A stretch of 11,937 nucleotides of DNA from an uncultured Rikenellaceae bacterium (GCA_949284665.1 CASDWR010000191.1:1-11937), one strand, 5' to 3'. Shown: positions 1 to 8,056, numbered from the stretch's first letter. Made by a program: numbers and translations. The notes: generated by a model from the letters alone, not told the origin.

Positions 1-1
1 C

Positions 2-286
2 TCAGGCGGGACTTCGGGTCTCTCGATCGGGCATGTATCGCCCGAAGCAGCTGCAGGGGGCGAAATCGCTCTATTGGAGAACGGGGACCGAATCGTCATC
101 GACATTCCTGCACGCCGGATCGATGCATTGGTAACAGAAGAGGAATTGATCCGTCGCCGCGAACTTCTGCAGGCTGCCGGAGGAGCTCATCCCCATCGTC
201 AAAGAGCGGTCAGCAAAGCATTGAAGGCATACGCATCGATGGTCACATCGGCCGACCTGGGCGGCATTCGTCGAATCGACGAATAA
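2..286 (+). CDS. ilvD: Dihydroxy-acid dehydratase, C-terminal fragment (5' end outside window)
   Basis: This is the last 94 residues of an open frame that runs in from the left edge and stops at TAA 284-286. It begins [17 protein letters not shown], followed by [11 protein letters not shown] and IDIPAR. These match the C-terminal domain of IlvD, the Fe-S enzyme that dehydrates 2,3-dihydroxy-isovalerate and 2,3-dihydroxy-3-methylvalerate to the 2-oxo acid precursors of valine and isoleucine. An ATG at 74 lies inside conserved sequence, so it is not a start. The following ilvB begins 63 bases downstream on the same strand with no terminator between, which suggests one transcript. Edd (phosphogluconate dehydratase) shares the fold, but the ilvBNC neighbours make IlvD the clear choice. 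The Fe-S cysteines lie in the missing N-terminal part and cannot be checked. Confidence 0.95.
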   Translation, partial: SGGTSGLSIGHVSPEAAAGGEIALLENGDRIVIDIPARRIDALVTEEELIRRRELLQAAGGAHPHRQRAVSKALKAYASMVTSADLGGIRRIDE

Positions 287-349
287 CACCTGTCCCCGCG
301 ACATACGTCGCACACGACCCTTTATTTTAACGTATTTCACTGAAAACAG

Positions 350-2080
350 ATGGAGCAAAACACACATATAACCGGAGCGGAGGCTCTGTTGAGAGCCCTG
401 ATCGAGGAGGGGGTAGAAGTAATTTTCGGATACCCGGGAGGAAGCATCATGCCGATTTACGATGTGCTTTACGACTATTCCGATCGGTTGCGCCATATTT
501 TCACCCGTCACGAACAAGGTGCCGTACACGCAGCCGAAGGATATGCACGTGCCACAGGACGGACGGGTGTCAGTTTCGCCACATCGGGACCCGGCGCAAC
601 CAACATCATCACCGGCGTAGCCGATGCCATGATCGATTCCACGCCACTGGTCTGCATTACAGCACAGGTCCCTTTCCATCTACTGGGTACGGATGCATTT
701 CAGGAGGCGGACATTATCAGCATGACTACCCCCATCACCAAATGGAACTATCAGATCATCTCTGCTGAAGAGATTCCACAAGTAATCGCCAAAGCTTTCT
801 ATATCGCACGGACGGGACGTCCGGGGCCGGTGGTAATCGACATCACGAAAAATGCCCAGACGGAGACAATCGATTTCGATTACCACCGTTGTTCGGGACT
901 GAATACATACACGGCACTCCCATCGTTCGATCCCCGCCAAGCGGAAGAAGCGGCCGACTTGCTAAACCGTGCTGAACGGCCCTTGATCCTTTTTGGACAA
1001 GGGGTGAAACTGTCGGGGGCAGAACAGACGTTGATCCGGCTCTCGGAAGAGGGAAACATCCCCATGGCAGGAACCCTGATGGGTTTGTCCGCCGTGCCGT
1101 CCGATCACCTCAATTACATAGGGATGACCGGCATGCACGGCAATATTGCATCGAATCTGATGACTCAGGAAAGTGACGTGATCCTTGCCGTAGGGATGCG
1201 ATTCAGCGACCGTGTAACCGGAGACCTGCGAACCTATGCCCGTCAGGCAAAGGTAATCCATATCGACATCGATTTTTCGGAATTGGGGCGCGTCGTCTCC
1301 CCCTATATTGCCATCAATGGCGATGCCCGTCAAGCATTGGAAGCCATATGCCGACACATTGTCCGGCGGGAACGCCCGGATTGGTTCGCATTTGCTGCCT
1401 CCCAGCATGATCGGGAGTGGAAGTCGGTTGTCCGTCACGACCTGCAACCCGAAGGCAATCGGATTACGATGGGCGAAACGATCGACTGTGTTGCCAAACT
1501 CACGCAAGGGGAGGCGATCATCGTCACAGACGTGGGACAACAACAGATCGAAGCGGCTCGCTACTCGCAATTCCGCCACACACGGAGCCTCATCACATCC
1601 GGTGGACTGGGGACTATGGGATATGGACTTCCTGCCGCTATCGGAGCAAAAATCGGTTGCCCGGACCGGCCCGTGATACTTTTTGCCGGAGACGGAGGGA
1701 TTCAGATGACAATTCAGGAGTTGGGAACGGTCATGGAACAACAGACCGATATCAAGATCATAATCCTCAACAACAGTTTTTTGGGAATGGTACGCCAATG
1801 GCAAGAATTGTTCTTCGACAAACGCTATTCTTCCACCCGTATGCTCAATCCCGATTTCACGCAAATAGCTGCTGCATACGGTATCGCCGCTCGACGCATT
1901 ACCCAACGCAACGAACTCGAAGGAGCCATTGCCGAAATGATGGCTGTGCCGGGAGCCTATCTGCTGGACGTTTGCGTTGAGGAAGAGAGCAATGTCTTTC
2001 CGATGATCCCTTCCGGATGCGACATCTCGAGGATTTTGTGCGGAGATGAAAAACAGAACGATCCACACGGCGCCCAATGA
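350..2080 (+). CDS. ilvB: Acetolactate synthase large (catalytic) subunit
   Basis: This 576-residue protein has the normal length for acetohydroxyacid synthase large subunits. It condenses two pyruvates to 2-acetolactate, or pyruvate with 2-oxobutyrate to 2-aceto-2-hydroxybutyrate, the first shared step of valine and isoleucine synthesis. The N-terminal ThDP PYR domain shows YPGGSIMPIYD (about 28-38) and RHEQ with the cofactor-activating Glu at residue 55. The SGPGATN segment follows at about 79-85. A central FAD-type domain contains IGMTGMHG. The C-terminal PP domain has the GDGG motif (Asp448) with Asn474-Asn475 about 25 residues later, the classical ThDP/Mg2+ signature. The ATG at 350 is the only sensible start, because the family's N-terminal 'TGAEALLRALIEEGVEVIFGYPG'-type block begins eight residues later. 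It sits between ilvD and ilvN, with a 25-base gap to the small subunit. No leader peptide or attenuator was seen in the 63 bases upstream. Confidence 0.97.
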   Translation: MEQNTHITGAEALLRALIEEGVEVIFGYPGGSIMPIYDVLYDYSDRLRHIFTRHEQGAVHAAEGYARATGRTGVSFATSGPGATNIITGVADAMIDSTPLVCITAQVPFHLLGTDAFQEADIISMTTPITKWNYQIISAEEIPQVIAKAFYIARTGRPGPVVIDITKNAQTETIDFDYHRCSGLNTYTALPSFDPRQAEEAADLLNRAERPLILFGQGVKLSGAEQTLIRLSEEGNIPMAGTLMGLSAVPSDHLNYIGMTGMHGNIASNLMTQESDVILAVGMRFSDRVTGDLRTYARQAKVIHIDIDFSELGRVVSPYIAINGDARQALEAICRHIVRRERPDWFAFAASQHDREWKSVVRHDLQPEGNRITMGETIDCVAKLTQGEAIIVTDVGQQQIEAARYSQFRHTRSLITSGGLGTMGYGLPAAIGAKIGCPDRPVILFAGDGGIQMTIQELGTVMEQQTDIKIIILNNSFLGMVRQWQELFFDKRYSSTRMLNPDFTQIAAAYGIAARRITQRNELEGAIAEMMAVPGAYLLDVCVEEESNVFPMIPSGCDISRILCGDEKQNDPHGAQ

Positions 2081-2105
2081 CAAAACAACACGAGAAAACG
2101 GAACC

Positions 2106-2615
2106 ATGAAACATAACGAGTATATCATATCGGTTTTTACGGAAAACCATGCCGGAGTACTGAATCGTATCACCGCAGTCTTTTTGCGTCGTCGTATCAA
2201 CATCGAAAGCATCAAAGTGACCGAAACAGCCGAAAAGGGAATCAGTATCATCACCATTATCGCCTTTTCCGAGGAGGAAATCATCAGGCAGGTTGTGAAC
2301 CGAATCCAGCGGATCGTCGATGTACTGCGCGCCGAGTACCGGACGATCGACCGGGTGATCTCACAGGAGATCGCCCTCTACAAAGTATCCACACACATCC
2401 TCGAGGAGGGGCGTCTCGAACGCATCTTGCAAAATCATGCGATCCGGGTCATCAAAACTGATCCCCGATACGTCGTAATCGAAAAGATCGGTCCACGAAA
2501 ATGTATCGACGCATTGGCCAACGACCTCAGGCGTGAAGAGCTGTTGCTGTTCATGTCCCGCTCGGGTTCGGTCATACTGTACGACGAAGAGGAAGGCAAT
2601 ATCAATCTATCATAG
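2106..2615 (+). CDS. ilvN: Acetolactate synthase small (regulatory) subunit
   Basis: This 169-residue ACT-domain protein activates the IlvB catalytic subunit and normally gives valine feedback inhibition. Residues about 5-78 form the ACT domain, with TENHAGVLNRI and RRRINIESI matching the valine-binding fold; the conserved Gly of the 'ENxxG' loop is Gly17. The C-terminal half contains the acetolactate synthase small-subunit domain, with ALYKV, IEKIGP and ELLLFMSRSGSV. The frame is open upstream to another ATG at 2046 that overlaps ilvB, but the 20 extra residues are not family-like. The ATG at 2106, directly ahead of KHNEYIISVF, is therefore preferred. It follows ilvB by 25 bases and is surely cotranscribed with it. 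It could equally be named ilvH. Confidence 0.95.
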   Translation: MKHNEYIISVFTENHAGVLNRITAVFLRRRINIESIKVTETAEKGISIITIIAFSEEEIIRQVVNRIQRIVDVLRAEYRTIDRVISQEIALYKVSTHILEEGRLERILQNHAIRVIKTDPRYVVIEKIGPRKCIDALANDLRREELLLFMSRSGSVILYDEEEGNINLS

Positions 2616-2627
2616 AAAAAACGTCAC

Positions 2628-2649
2628 GACCGCCTTTGACATTGCGGTC
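2628..2649 (+). other. Intercistronic hairpin between ilvN and ilvC
   Basis: GACCGC (2628-2633) and GCGGTC (2644-2649) form a perfect 6-bp stem around a 10-base loop. It lies in the 101-base gap between ilvN and ilvC. It is followed by TAAAAAA rather than a T run, so it does not look like a + strand terminator. On the - strand it would end near a T run (TTTTTT at 2615-2620 region), but there is no - strand gene here. A role in mRNA processing or in setting the ilvBN to ilvC ratio is possible but only inferred. Confidence 0.4.
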
Positions 2650-2716
2650 TAAAAAATGTTTGAAATCCGTTCGAACAATTTGGAAAACACATCAATCTCA
2701 TAAAAGATCGAATAAA

Positions 2717-3766
2717 ATGGCAAAAATGAATTTTGGAGGAGTGGAAGAAAATGTCGTAACTCGCGAAGAGTTTCCACTCGACAAGGCAAGAGAGGTATTG
2801 AAGGAGGAGACTATCGCCGTGATCGGTTACGGAGTACAGGGTCCCGGACAGTCGCTCAATCTGCGCGATAACGGATTCCGCGTCATTGTGGGACAACGAC
2901 GCGACTCTCGAACATGGGACAAGGCAGTCGCCGATGGATGGGTCCCCGGTGAGACCCTTTTCGATATAGAAGAGGCTTGCCGACGCGCCACGATTATCGA
3001 GTACCTGCTTTCGGATGCAGGTCAGATTGCCGTTTGGCCTACGGTAAAAGTTCAACTTACCCCAGGCAAGGCGCTCTATTTTTCCCACGGGTTCGGTATC
3101 ACATACTGTGACCGGACCGGCATTGTTCCTCCGAAAGATGTAGATGTCATACTGATTGCTCCGAAAGGATCCGGCACTTCGCTGCGCAGGCTTTTCCTGG
3201 AGGGTAAAGGACTCAATTCCAGCTATGCCGTCTGGCAGGATGCCACAGGTCACGCCCTGGAACGAGTACTTGCACTGGGTATTGCCGTAGGATCGGGGTA
3301 TCTTTTCGAAACCACTTTCCAAAAAGAGGTCTATTCCGATCTGACAGGAGAAAGGGGTTCGCTGATGGGTGCCATTCAGGGATTATTCGCAGCACAATAT
3401 CAAGTATTGCGGGAAAACGGACATACCCCCTCGGAAGCTTTCAACGAAACGGTGGAAGAGTTGTCCCAAAGCCTGATGCCGCTGATTTCGGAAAACGGGA
3501 TGGACTGGATGTATGCAAACTGCTCGACCACAGCCCAACGAGGGGCGTTGGACTGGTGGCAACCGTTCCGTGACGCACTGCTCCCCGTCTTTCGAAAACT
3601 CTATCAGGAAGTAGCCGCCGGTCGCGAAGCGCAACGCTCCATCGATGCCAACAGCCTTCCCGATTATCGCGAAAAACTTAACGCCGAATTGAAAGAGATG
3701 CGCGAAAGCGAACTTTGGCAGGCGGGAGCAACCGTTCGGGCACTGCGACCTGAACGGAACAAATAG
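2717..3766 (+). CDS. ilvC: Ketol-acid reductoisomerase (NADP-type, class I short form)
   Basis: This 349-residue enzyme isomerises and reduces acetolactate or acetohydroxybutyrate to the dihydroxy acids used by IlvD. The N-terminal Rossmann domain has GYGVQG at residues 37-42 and a GQRR segment at about 59-62 for the cofactor phosphate. SHGFGIT carries the conserved His124. The C-terminal helical domain has SDLTGERG, with metal-ligand candidates Asp208 and Glu212, and later the NETVEELSQSLMPLI and ANCSTTAQRGALDWW segments typical of Bacteroidales IlvC. The frame is open upstream to an ATG at 2636, but those 27 residues are basic and non-family. The ATG at 2717 (MAKMNFGG) gives the expected length. 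It is the last gene of the ilv operon, closed by the terminator 14 bases past its stop codon. Confidence 0.96.
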   Translation: MAKMNFGGVEENVVTREEFPLDKAREVLKEETIAVIGYGVQGPGQSLNLRDNGFRVIVGQRRDSRTWDKAVADGWVPGETLFDIEEACRRATIIEYLLSDAGQIAVWPTVKVQLTPGKALYFSHGFGITYCDRTGIVPPKDVDVILIAPKGSGTSLRRLFLEGKGLNSSYAVWQDATGHALERVLALGIAVGSGYLFETTFQKEVYSDLTGERGSLMGAIQGLFAAQYQVLRENGHTPSEAFNETVEELSQSLMPLISENGMDWMYANCSTTAQRGALDWWQPFRDALLPVFRKLYQEVAAGREAQRSIDANSLPDYREKLNAELKEMRESELWQAGATVRALRPERNK

Positions 3767-3779
3767 CCGTACCGATCGC

Positions 3780-3813
3780 AAAAAATCCCGGGAATACACT
3801 TCCGGGATTTTTT
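3780..3813 (+). terminator. Intrinsic terminator after ilvC
   Basis: AAAAAATCCCGG (3780-3791) and CCGGGATTTTTT (3802-3813) form a perfect 12-bp inverted repeat around a 10-base loop. The GC core is flanked by A and T runs on either side. This is a textbook intrinsic terminator placed 14 bases after the ilvC stop codon. Its symmetry would let it work in both directions, but the next gene is on the same strand. Confidence 0.93.
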
Positions 3814-3815
3814 AC

Positions 3816-3823
3816 TACCTTTG
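3816..3823 (+). promoter_or_regulatory. Candidate Bacteroidetes -7 promoter element for proCBA
   Basis: TACCTTTG is an exact match to the Bacteroidetes primary-sigma -7 consensus TAnnTTTG. It starts three bases after the ilvC terminator stem. A TTTG -33 element at the usual spacing is not evident, because that region is occupied by the terminator hairpin. Transcription would begin near 3830, giving a leader of about 80 bases before proC. No clear attenuator or riboswitch is visible in the leader. Confidence 0.6.
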
Positions 3824-3911
3824 AGACGAAAAACAGGGATCCGGAATCCTTCCTACAAGGCCCAGACCGATCGGACACTCAGGAATCCCGGATTGAAAAA
3901 ACGAACAAAGC

Positions 3912-4706
3912 ATGAAATTTACGATCATTGGAGCAGGCAACATGGGCGAATCGATCGCCCGCGGACTTGTCGGGAGCCCATTTGCAACACCTTCCGACCT
4001 CACCTGCACCGTACGTACCGATACTTCTTTCGAACGGCTAAAAGCACTTTATCCCGACTCCACAATTCTGCGAGACAACCGCAAAGCAATCGAAGGCGCC
4101 GATGTGATCGTTGTGGCCGTACGCCACGCCGCCGTCGACTCCGTTTTCCGGGAGATCGCCGCCTCATTCGATCCGAAGCGTCAGATCGTTGTCTCGGTGG
4201 CAGCGGAATTTACGTTCAGTGAAATCATCGACTGCCTCGGAATGAAGAGTGCACCGGTACAACCGACCCTGTTCCGGATCATTCCCAATACGGCCATCTC
4301 AATTCGCCAAAGCATGACGTTCATTGCAGCATACCATGCTTCTCAGGATCAAGAACAACTTATTTGTGATGTTTTTTCCCGAATGGGACAGATGGCAATT
4401 GTCCCGGAAGACCGGATGGAAGCAGGGACTTCGCTTGCATCCTGTGGTATTGCATTCGCCATGCAATATATCGGAGCAGCCGTAGAAGGGGGTAAACAAT
4501 TGGGATTCACGGAAGAAGAAGCCACCCATATTGTTCTGCAAACTGTCAAAGGAGCCACCCAGGTATTGCTGGAACACGGCACATCGCCCCAAACTGAAAT
4601 CGCACGGGTTGCCACTCCCGGAGGCGTCACTGAACGAGGGCTGAAAGCGATGGAAAAACAAGGTTTCTCCGGAGCCGTTATCGCCGGATTGAAAGCCAGC
4701 CTGTGA
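3912..4706 (+). CDS. proC: Pyrroline-5-carboxylate reductase
   Basis: This 264-residue protein catalyses the last step of proline synthesis, the NAD(P)H-dependent reduction of 1-pyrroline-5-carboxylate. The N-terminus is a Rossmann motif, GAGNMG, at residues 7-12, starting right after the initiator Met as usual. The mid-protein segment RIIPNTA corresponds to the conserved (M)PNTP loop. The C-terminal P5CR signature ATPGGVTERGL, continuing through KQGFSGAVIAG, lies at about 234-259. Length and start agree with the family. It is first in a proC-proB-proA run. Its TGA stop (4704-4706) overlaps a GTG that could be an alternative proB start, which shows tight coupling. It is the first gene after the ilv terminator and is probably transcribed from the TACCTTTG promoter. 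Confidence 0.95.
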   Translation: MKFTIIGAGNMGESIARGLVGSPFATPSDLTCTVRTDTSFERLKALYPDSTILRDNRKAIEGADVIVVAVRHAAVDSVFREIAASFDPKRQIVVSVAAEFTFSEIIDCLGMKSAPVQPTLFRIIPNTAISIRQSMTFIAAYHASQDQEQLICDVFSRMGQMAIVPEDRMEAGTSLASCGIAFAMQYIGAAVEGGKQLGFTEEEATHIVLQTVKGATQVLLEHGTSPQTEIARVATPGGVTERGLKAMEKQGFSGAVIAGLKASL

Positions 4707-4753
4707 CACACCCAGATAGAAAAACTCCGATCCCGGATATTTCGACACGACAG

Positions 4754-5830
4754 ATGAATAAACGAATTGTCATAAAAATCGGAAGCAACGTATTGACCCG
4801 CGACGACGGAACTTTGGACGTTACGCGCATGTCAGCGCTTTCGGATCAGATCGCCGTTCTATACAAAGAAGGTTATCGTTTGGTTATCGTCTCTTCCGGA
4901 GCCGTGGCTTCGGGCCGCAGTGAGTTGAAGATCGACCATAAGCTCGATTCCGTTTCGAGCCGGCAACTCTTCTCAGCCGTAGGACAAGTAAAACTGATAA
5001 ACCGCTATTGGGAACTTTTTAGAGAACATGGTATTGCCTGCGGACAGGTTCTCACCACCAAGGAGAGTTTCGGCAGTCGTGCGCACTACCTCAATCAACA
5101 ACACTGCATGGAAATCATGCTTGAGAATGGTGTCATTCCGATCGTCAACGAAAACGACACCATCTCGGTAACAGAGTTGATGTTTACCGACAACGATGAA
5201 TTATCGGGATTGATCGCCGCCATGATGAATGCCGACAAACTCATCATTCTCAGCAATATCAATGGTATCTACGACGGAGATCCTTCCGATCCGGACTCCA
5301 GGGTGATCGAACGCATCGATGGGAAGGAAGTCGATGTGACACGCTATGTAAGTGCCAAACGTTCCTCGTTCGGACGAGGGGGCATGCATACCAAATGCCG
5401 TATCGCCCGGAAAGTAGCCGACGAAGGGATCGAAGTAATTATCGCAAACGGCAAGCGCGACGACATCCTGTTGCGGATATGCCATTCCGAGGAATCGGCT
5501 CTTTGCACCCGGTTTATCCCTTCGACCAAGCCGGTAAGCAGCATCAAAAAATGGATCGCCAACTCGGACGGATTTGCCAAGGGCATCGTAAGGATCAATC
5601 GCGGGGCGGCCGAAGCGCTCACCGGGACTCATGCTGCAAGCATACTGCCGGTCGGGGTCACCTCCGTCGAGGGAGAGTTCGAGAAAGACGACATTGTGCG
5701 GATCGTCGACCACGAAGGGCGACAGATCGGCGTCGGATGTATCTCTTGTGGCAGCACACGTGCACGCTCCCTTATCGGGGCAAGAAACGAAAAACCCCTG
5801 ATCCATTACGACTACCTCTATTTGGAATAA
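4754..5830 (+). CDS. proB: Glutamate 5-kinase with C-terminal PUA domain
   Basis: This 358-residue enzyme phosphorylates L-glutamate to gamma-glutamyl phosphate, the committed and normally proline-inhibited step. The amino-acid kinase domain covers about 1-250. It shows VIKIGSNVL with Lys8, [10 protein letters not shown] at about 46-55, NENDTIS from Asn132, [24 protein letters not shown] and [12 protein letters not shown] domain follows from about 260, containing [27 protein letters not shown] and GCISCGS. The total length is standard for the two-domain form. The ATG at 4754 is chosen because [14 protein letters not shown] is the family N-terminus. A GTG at 4703 overlapping the proC stop would add 17 unlike residues. 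The gap to proA is 26 bases. Confidence 0.96.
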   Translation: MNKRIVIKIGSNVLTRDDGTLDVTRMSALSDQIAVLYKEGYRLVIVSSGAVASGRSELKIDHKLDSVSSRQLFSAVGQVKLINRYWELFREHGIACGQVLTTKESFGSRAHYLNQQHCMEIMLENGVIPIVNENDTISVTELMFTDNDELSGLIAAMMNADKLIILSNINGIYDGDPSDPDSRVIERIDGKEVDVTRYVSAKRSSFGRGGMHTKCRIARKVADEGIEVIIANGKRDDILLRICHSEESALCTRFIPSTKPVSSIKKWIANSDGFAKGIVRINRGAAEALTGTHAASILPVGVTSVEGEFEKDDIVRIVDHEGRQIGVGCISCGSTRARSLIGARNEKPLIHYDYLYLE

Positions 5831-5856
5831 TCGAACAACACACAAAAACGGATACA

Positions 5857-7134
5857 ATGGGAAAAGAGTCATCGACAATAAGCGACATTGCAATACGGGC
5901 CATCGACCGAACCGTGGCAGCAGCCGGAGAGCTTTCGGAGATATCGCCCGAAAAGATCGGAAAGATTCTGATCGATACGGCTTCAGCCCTGGAAAACGAA
6001 AGTGATCTGATTTGTCGCAGCAACAAGGAGGACCTCGATCGGATGGATCCGGCCGATCCGCGCCATGACCGATTGCGTCTCGATCCGGAACGAATTGCCG
6101 CCATTGCCGCCGACATGCGCAACGTGGCTTCGCTCCCGTCGCCCGTCGGCCATACCCTCGCACAGTGGACCCGACCAAACGGCATGACCATCTCGAAAAT
6201 GAGCGTACCATTCGGCGTAGTGGGCGTAATTTACGAAGCACGGCCAAATGTGACTTGCGATGTCTTTTCTCTCTGTCTGCGAAGCGGCAATGCATCCCTG
6301 CTCAAAGGGGGATCGGATGCAAGAGCTACCAACGAAACGCTGGCTGCCATCATCCGCCAGTCGCTTGCCGACCACCGACTGAACCCGGATACCTGCACGT
6401 TGCTCCCTTCAGAACGCGAAGCTACGTCCGTCATGATGAAAGCCGTCGGCAAGGTTGATGTAATCATTCCCCGAGGCAGTGCATCTCTGATTAACTTCGT
6501 ACGTGAAAATTCACTCGTCCCGGTCATCGAAACCGGAGCAGGTATCTGCCATACCTACTTCGATCGGGACGGCGATACCGCCATCGGCCGGCAGGTAATC
6601 AACAACGCTAAAACAAGACGCGTAAGTGTCTGCAATGCTCTGGACTGCCTGATCATCCATCGTGACAGACTCTCCGATCTGGCGGAATTATGTTCTTTAT
6701 TGCCCGAACACCATGTCATCATCTATGCAGATTCGGAAGCATATGAAGCGCTGGCCGGGAAATATCCTGCCGGGCTGTTGCAACATGCCACGGAGGCCGA
6801 TTTCGGGACCGAGTTCCTCGATTACAAAATGAGTGTACGCACTGTAACATCTCTCGACGAAGCAATCAGCCATATCGCCCAATACGGTTCACGTCACAGC
6901 GAATGCATCATCAGCCGCTCGAAAGAGCGGATCGTAAAGTTCGAACGACGGGTAGATGCCGCATGTGTCTATGCGAATGTTTCGACCGCCTTCACCGACG
7001 GTGCCCAGTTCGGATTCGGAGCCGAGATCGGGATCAGTACCCAAAAACTTCATGCCCGCGGCCCAATGGCACTGCCAGAATTGACCACTTACAAATATCT
7101 GATTGAAGGGGAGGGACAAATCCGAACGCCGTAA
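5857..7134 (+). CDS. proA: Glutamate-5-semialdehyde dehydrogenase (gamma-glutamyl phosphate reductase)
   Basis: This 425-residue enzyme of the aldehyde dehydrogenase superfamily reduces gamma-glutamyl phosphate to glutamate semialdehyde with NADPH; the product cyclises to the ProC substrate. Visible family blocks are [46 protein letters not shown], and [15 protein letters not shown] with catalytic Cys259. The [28 protein letters not shown] block precedes the C-terminus. The frame is open far upstream inside proB, but the ATG at 5857, 26 bases after the proB stop, gives the expected N-terminus and length. It completes the glutamate-to-proline pathway in one operon. No terminator is seen after its stop, so the next gene may be reached by readthrough. 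Confidence 0.96.
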   Translation: MGKESSTISDIAIRAIDRTVAAAGELSEISPEKIGKILIDTASALENESDLICRSNKEDLDRMDPADPRHDRLRLDPERIAAIAADMRNVASLPSPVGHTLAQWTRPNGMTISKMSVPFGVVGVIYEARPNVTCDVFSLCLRSGNASLLKGGSDARATNETLAAIIRQSLADHRLNPDTCTLLPSEREATSVMMKAVGKVDVIIPRGSASLINFVRENSLVPVIETGAGICHTYFDRDGDTAIGRQVINNAKTRRVSVCNALDCLIIHRDRLSDLAELCSLLPEHHVIIYADSEAYEALAGKYPAGLLQHATEADFGTEFLDYKMSVRTVTSLDEAISHIAQYGSRHSECIISRSKERIVKFERRVDAACVYANVSTAFTDGAQFGFGAEIGISTQKLHARGPMALPELTTYKYLIEGEGQIRTP

Positions 7135-7229
7135 CGCCTTTTCGATGATCCCTTTCATTGATATCGCCGGGTACACATAGAGGAAATGGATTCTCCCGGA
7201 TAAGTCCCCCTCCCCTGCAATACGGCAAC

Positions 7230-7246
7230 ATACGGGGTATCCGTAT
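7230..7246 (+). other. Hairpin with an alternative pairing partner upstream of the tRNA-editing gene
   Basis: ATACGG at 7230-7235 pairs perfectly with CCGTAT at 7241-7246 around a 5-base loop. A second ATACGG copy at 7220-7225 could pair with the same CCGTAT instead. This lies in the 143-base spacer between proA and the ProXp-like gene, about 30 bases before its start. No T run follows, so it is not a terminator. The function is unknown and the pattern could be chance. Confidence 0.3.
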
Positions 7247-7277
7247 GGATCCGGGGAAATACGACACACGAAAAATA

Positions 7278-7784
7278 ATGGACAACAGACAAATCGTTTT
7301 CAACTACCTCGATCGGGCAGGAATCCATTACGAATGTTACGAGCATCCGGCTGCTCCGACGATCGAAGAGGCAAAAAAATATTGGAGGCATGACGGTTCC
7401 AAACATTGCAAGAATCTCTTCTTTCGGAACCACAAAGGAAATCGCCATTATCTGGTAGTATTCGATTGCGACCGTACACTCGCCATCCATGATCTTGAGC
7501 ATCGGCTGCGACAGGGGAAACTGTCGTTCGCTTCGGCCGAAAGGATGGAGAGATGGCTGGGATTGCGTCCCGGTTCGGTTTCTCCTTTCGGGTTAATCAA
7601 CGACACGGAGAATCACGTATACCTTTTCCTGGACAAGAATCTGAAACGGTATCCGGCTCTCAGTTTTCATCCGAACGACAACCGTGCAACGGTCGTTATT
7701 TCGCAGGAAGAGTTCGGACGTTATCTGCAACTGTGCGGTAACAGTTACGAATATCTCGAACTGTACGACGATGAACTCTTATAA
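7278..7784 (+). CDS. YbaK/ProXp-family aminoacyl-tRNA deacylase (prolyl-tRNA synthetase-associated domain)
   Basis: This 168-residue single-domain protein of the YbaK/INS fold is closest in appearance to free-standing 'prolyl-tRNA synthetase associated domain' proteins (ProXp-ala/PrdX type). Such proteins hydrolyse Ala-tRNA(Pro), or sometimes other mischarged species, made in error by ProRS. The start shows an FNYLDRAGIHYECYEHPAAPTIEEA-like motif, followed by CKNLFFRN. With the ATG at 7278, Lys45-Asn46 fall at the positions I recall for the catalytic Lys and Asn of ProXp-ala. SFHPNDN follows near the C-terminal third and matches the family's FHP(N/L) block. Upstream in-frame ATGs at 7158 and 7245 add non-family residues. 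It lies downstream of proCBA on the same strand, 143 bases away, which fits a proline theme. The exact tRNA substrate is inferred. Confidence 0.85.
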   Translation: MDNRQIVFNYLDRAGIHYECYEHPAAPTIEEAKKYWRHDGSKHCKNLFFRNHKGNRHYLVVFDCDRTLAIHDLEHRLRQGKLSFASAERMERWLGLRPGSVSPFGLINDTENHVYLFLDKNLKRYPALSFHPNDNRATVVISQEEFGRYLQLCGNSYEYLELYDDELL

Positions 7785-7809
7785 ATAACCGAGTATCACC
7801 ACCGGACTT

Positions 7810-7846
7810 AAACAACCGATTTCCCGGAAAGAGCACCGGTTGTTTT
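7810..7846 (+). terminator. Likely intrinsic terminator after the tRNA-editing gene
   Basis: AAACAACCG (7810-7818) pairs with CGGTTGTTT (7837-7845) as a perfect 9-bp stem. The loop is 18 bases and itself contains the small palindrome TTCCCGGAA. The right arm ends in TTTT followed by C, so the T run is short. It lies 25 bases after the stop codon and ends the proline block. Confidence 0.65.
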
Positions 7847-8048
7847 CATCTCCCTGTCCCTTTTTATGAGCGGTTTAGAAACCGGGCAATGAAGGCTGAA
7901 GGTATTCGACGCCACTTTGCATAGCCACCGACAAGGGATGGCTGCCGTTTCCGAATATTCCGTATCGAAAGTGCCGGATGCACAATGCATCGACACAGGT
8001 TACCGGCTTTTTTCAAAAGGAATCCTCACTTCTCTCATAAATTTTCAA
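7847..8048. other. Gene-free spacer rich in short palindromes
   Basis: Between the stop at 7784 and the sulfatase start at 8092 there are about 307 bases with no credible gene. Beyond the terminator at 7810-7846, I see CGGTTTAGAAACCG at 7871-7884 (an inverted repeat with a 3- or 4-base centre). A weak AGCCA/TGGCT pair lies at 7923-7943, and GATGCA-CAA-TGCATC at 7977-7991 is a perfect 6-bp hairpin. The - strand open frame across this stretch has no protein-like character. It may be decayed intergenic sequence or may encode a small RNA; neither is shown. Confidence 0.4.
7973..8013 (+). terminator. Possible second terminator-like structure before the sulfatase gene
   Basis: GCCGG (7973-7977) can pair with CCGGC (8003-8007), which is followed at once by TTTTTT (8008-8013). 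Enclosed is the perfect hairpin GATGCA-CAA-TGCATC (7977-7991). The closing stem is only 4-5 bp, so termination strength is doubtful. No gene ends just upstream, so if it is real it would end an unannotated short transcript or back up the terminator at 7810-7846. Confidence 0.3.
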
Positions 8049-8056
8049 TATCTTTA
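8049..8056 (+). promoter_or_regulatory. Weak candidate -7 element for the sulfatase gene
   Basis: TATCTTTA matches seven of eight positions of the Bacteroidetes -7 consensus TAnnTTTG and lies 36 bases before the sulfatase ATG in an AT-rich stretch. No TTTG is present at the expected -33 distance. It is the best promoter candidate here but is not strong. Confidence 0.35.

Noticed and set aside
287..349. Leader peptide or attenuator ahead of ilvB
   Set aside because: No run of branched-chain codons and no terminator hairpin in these 63 bases.
962..2284. Long open frame on the - strand across ilvB and ilvN (440 codons)
   Set aside because: It is a mirror of strongly conserved ilvB and ilvN coding sequence and its translation has no protein-like motifs.
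5395..5856. N-terminal extension of proA inside proB
   Set aside because: The extension reads proB in another frame and is basic and low-complexity; the family N-terminus starts at 5857.
5201..6295. Long open frame on the - strand across proB and proA (364 codons)
   Set aside because: It is antisense to two clear genes, is rich in Arg and Cys without domain character, and has no promoter or ribosome-site support.
7808..7996. Small - strand open frame (62 codons) in the spacer before the sulfatase
   Set aside because: It lies over the terminator and palindromes, has no recognisable features and no promoter.
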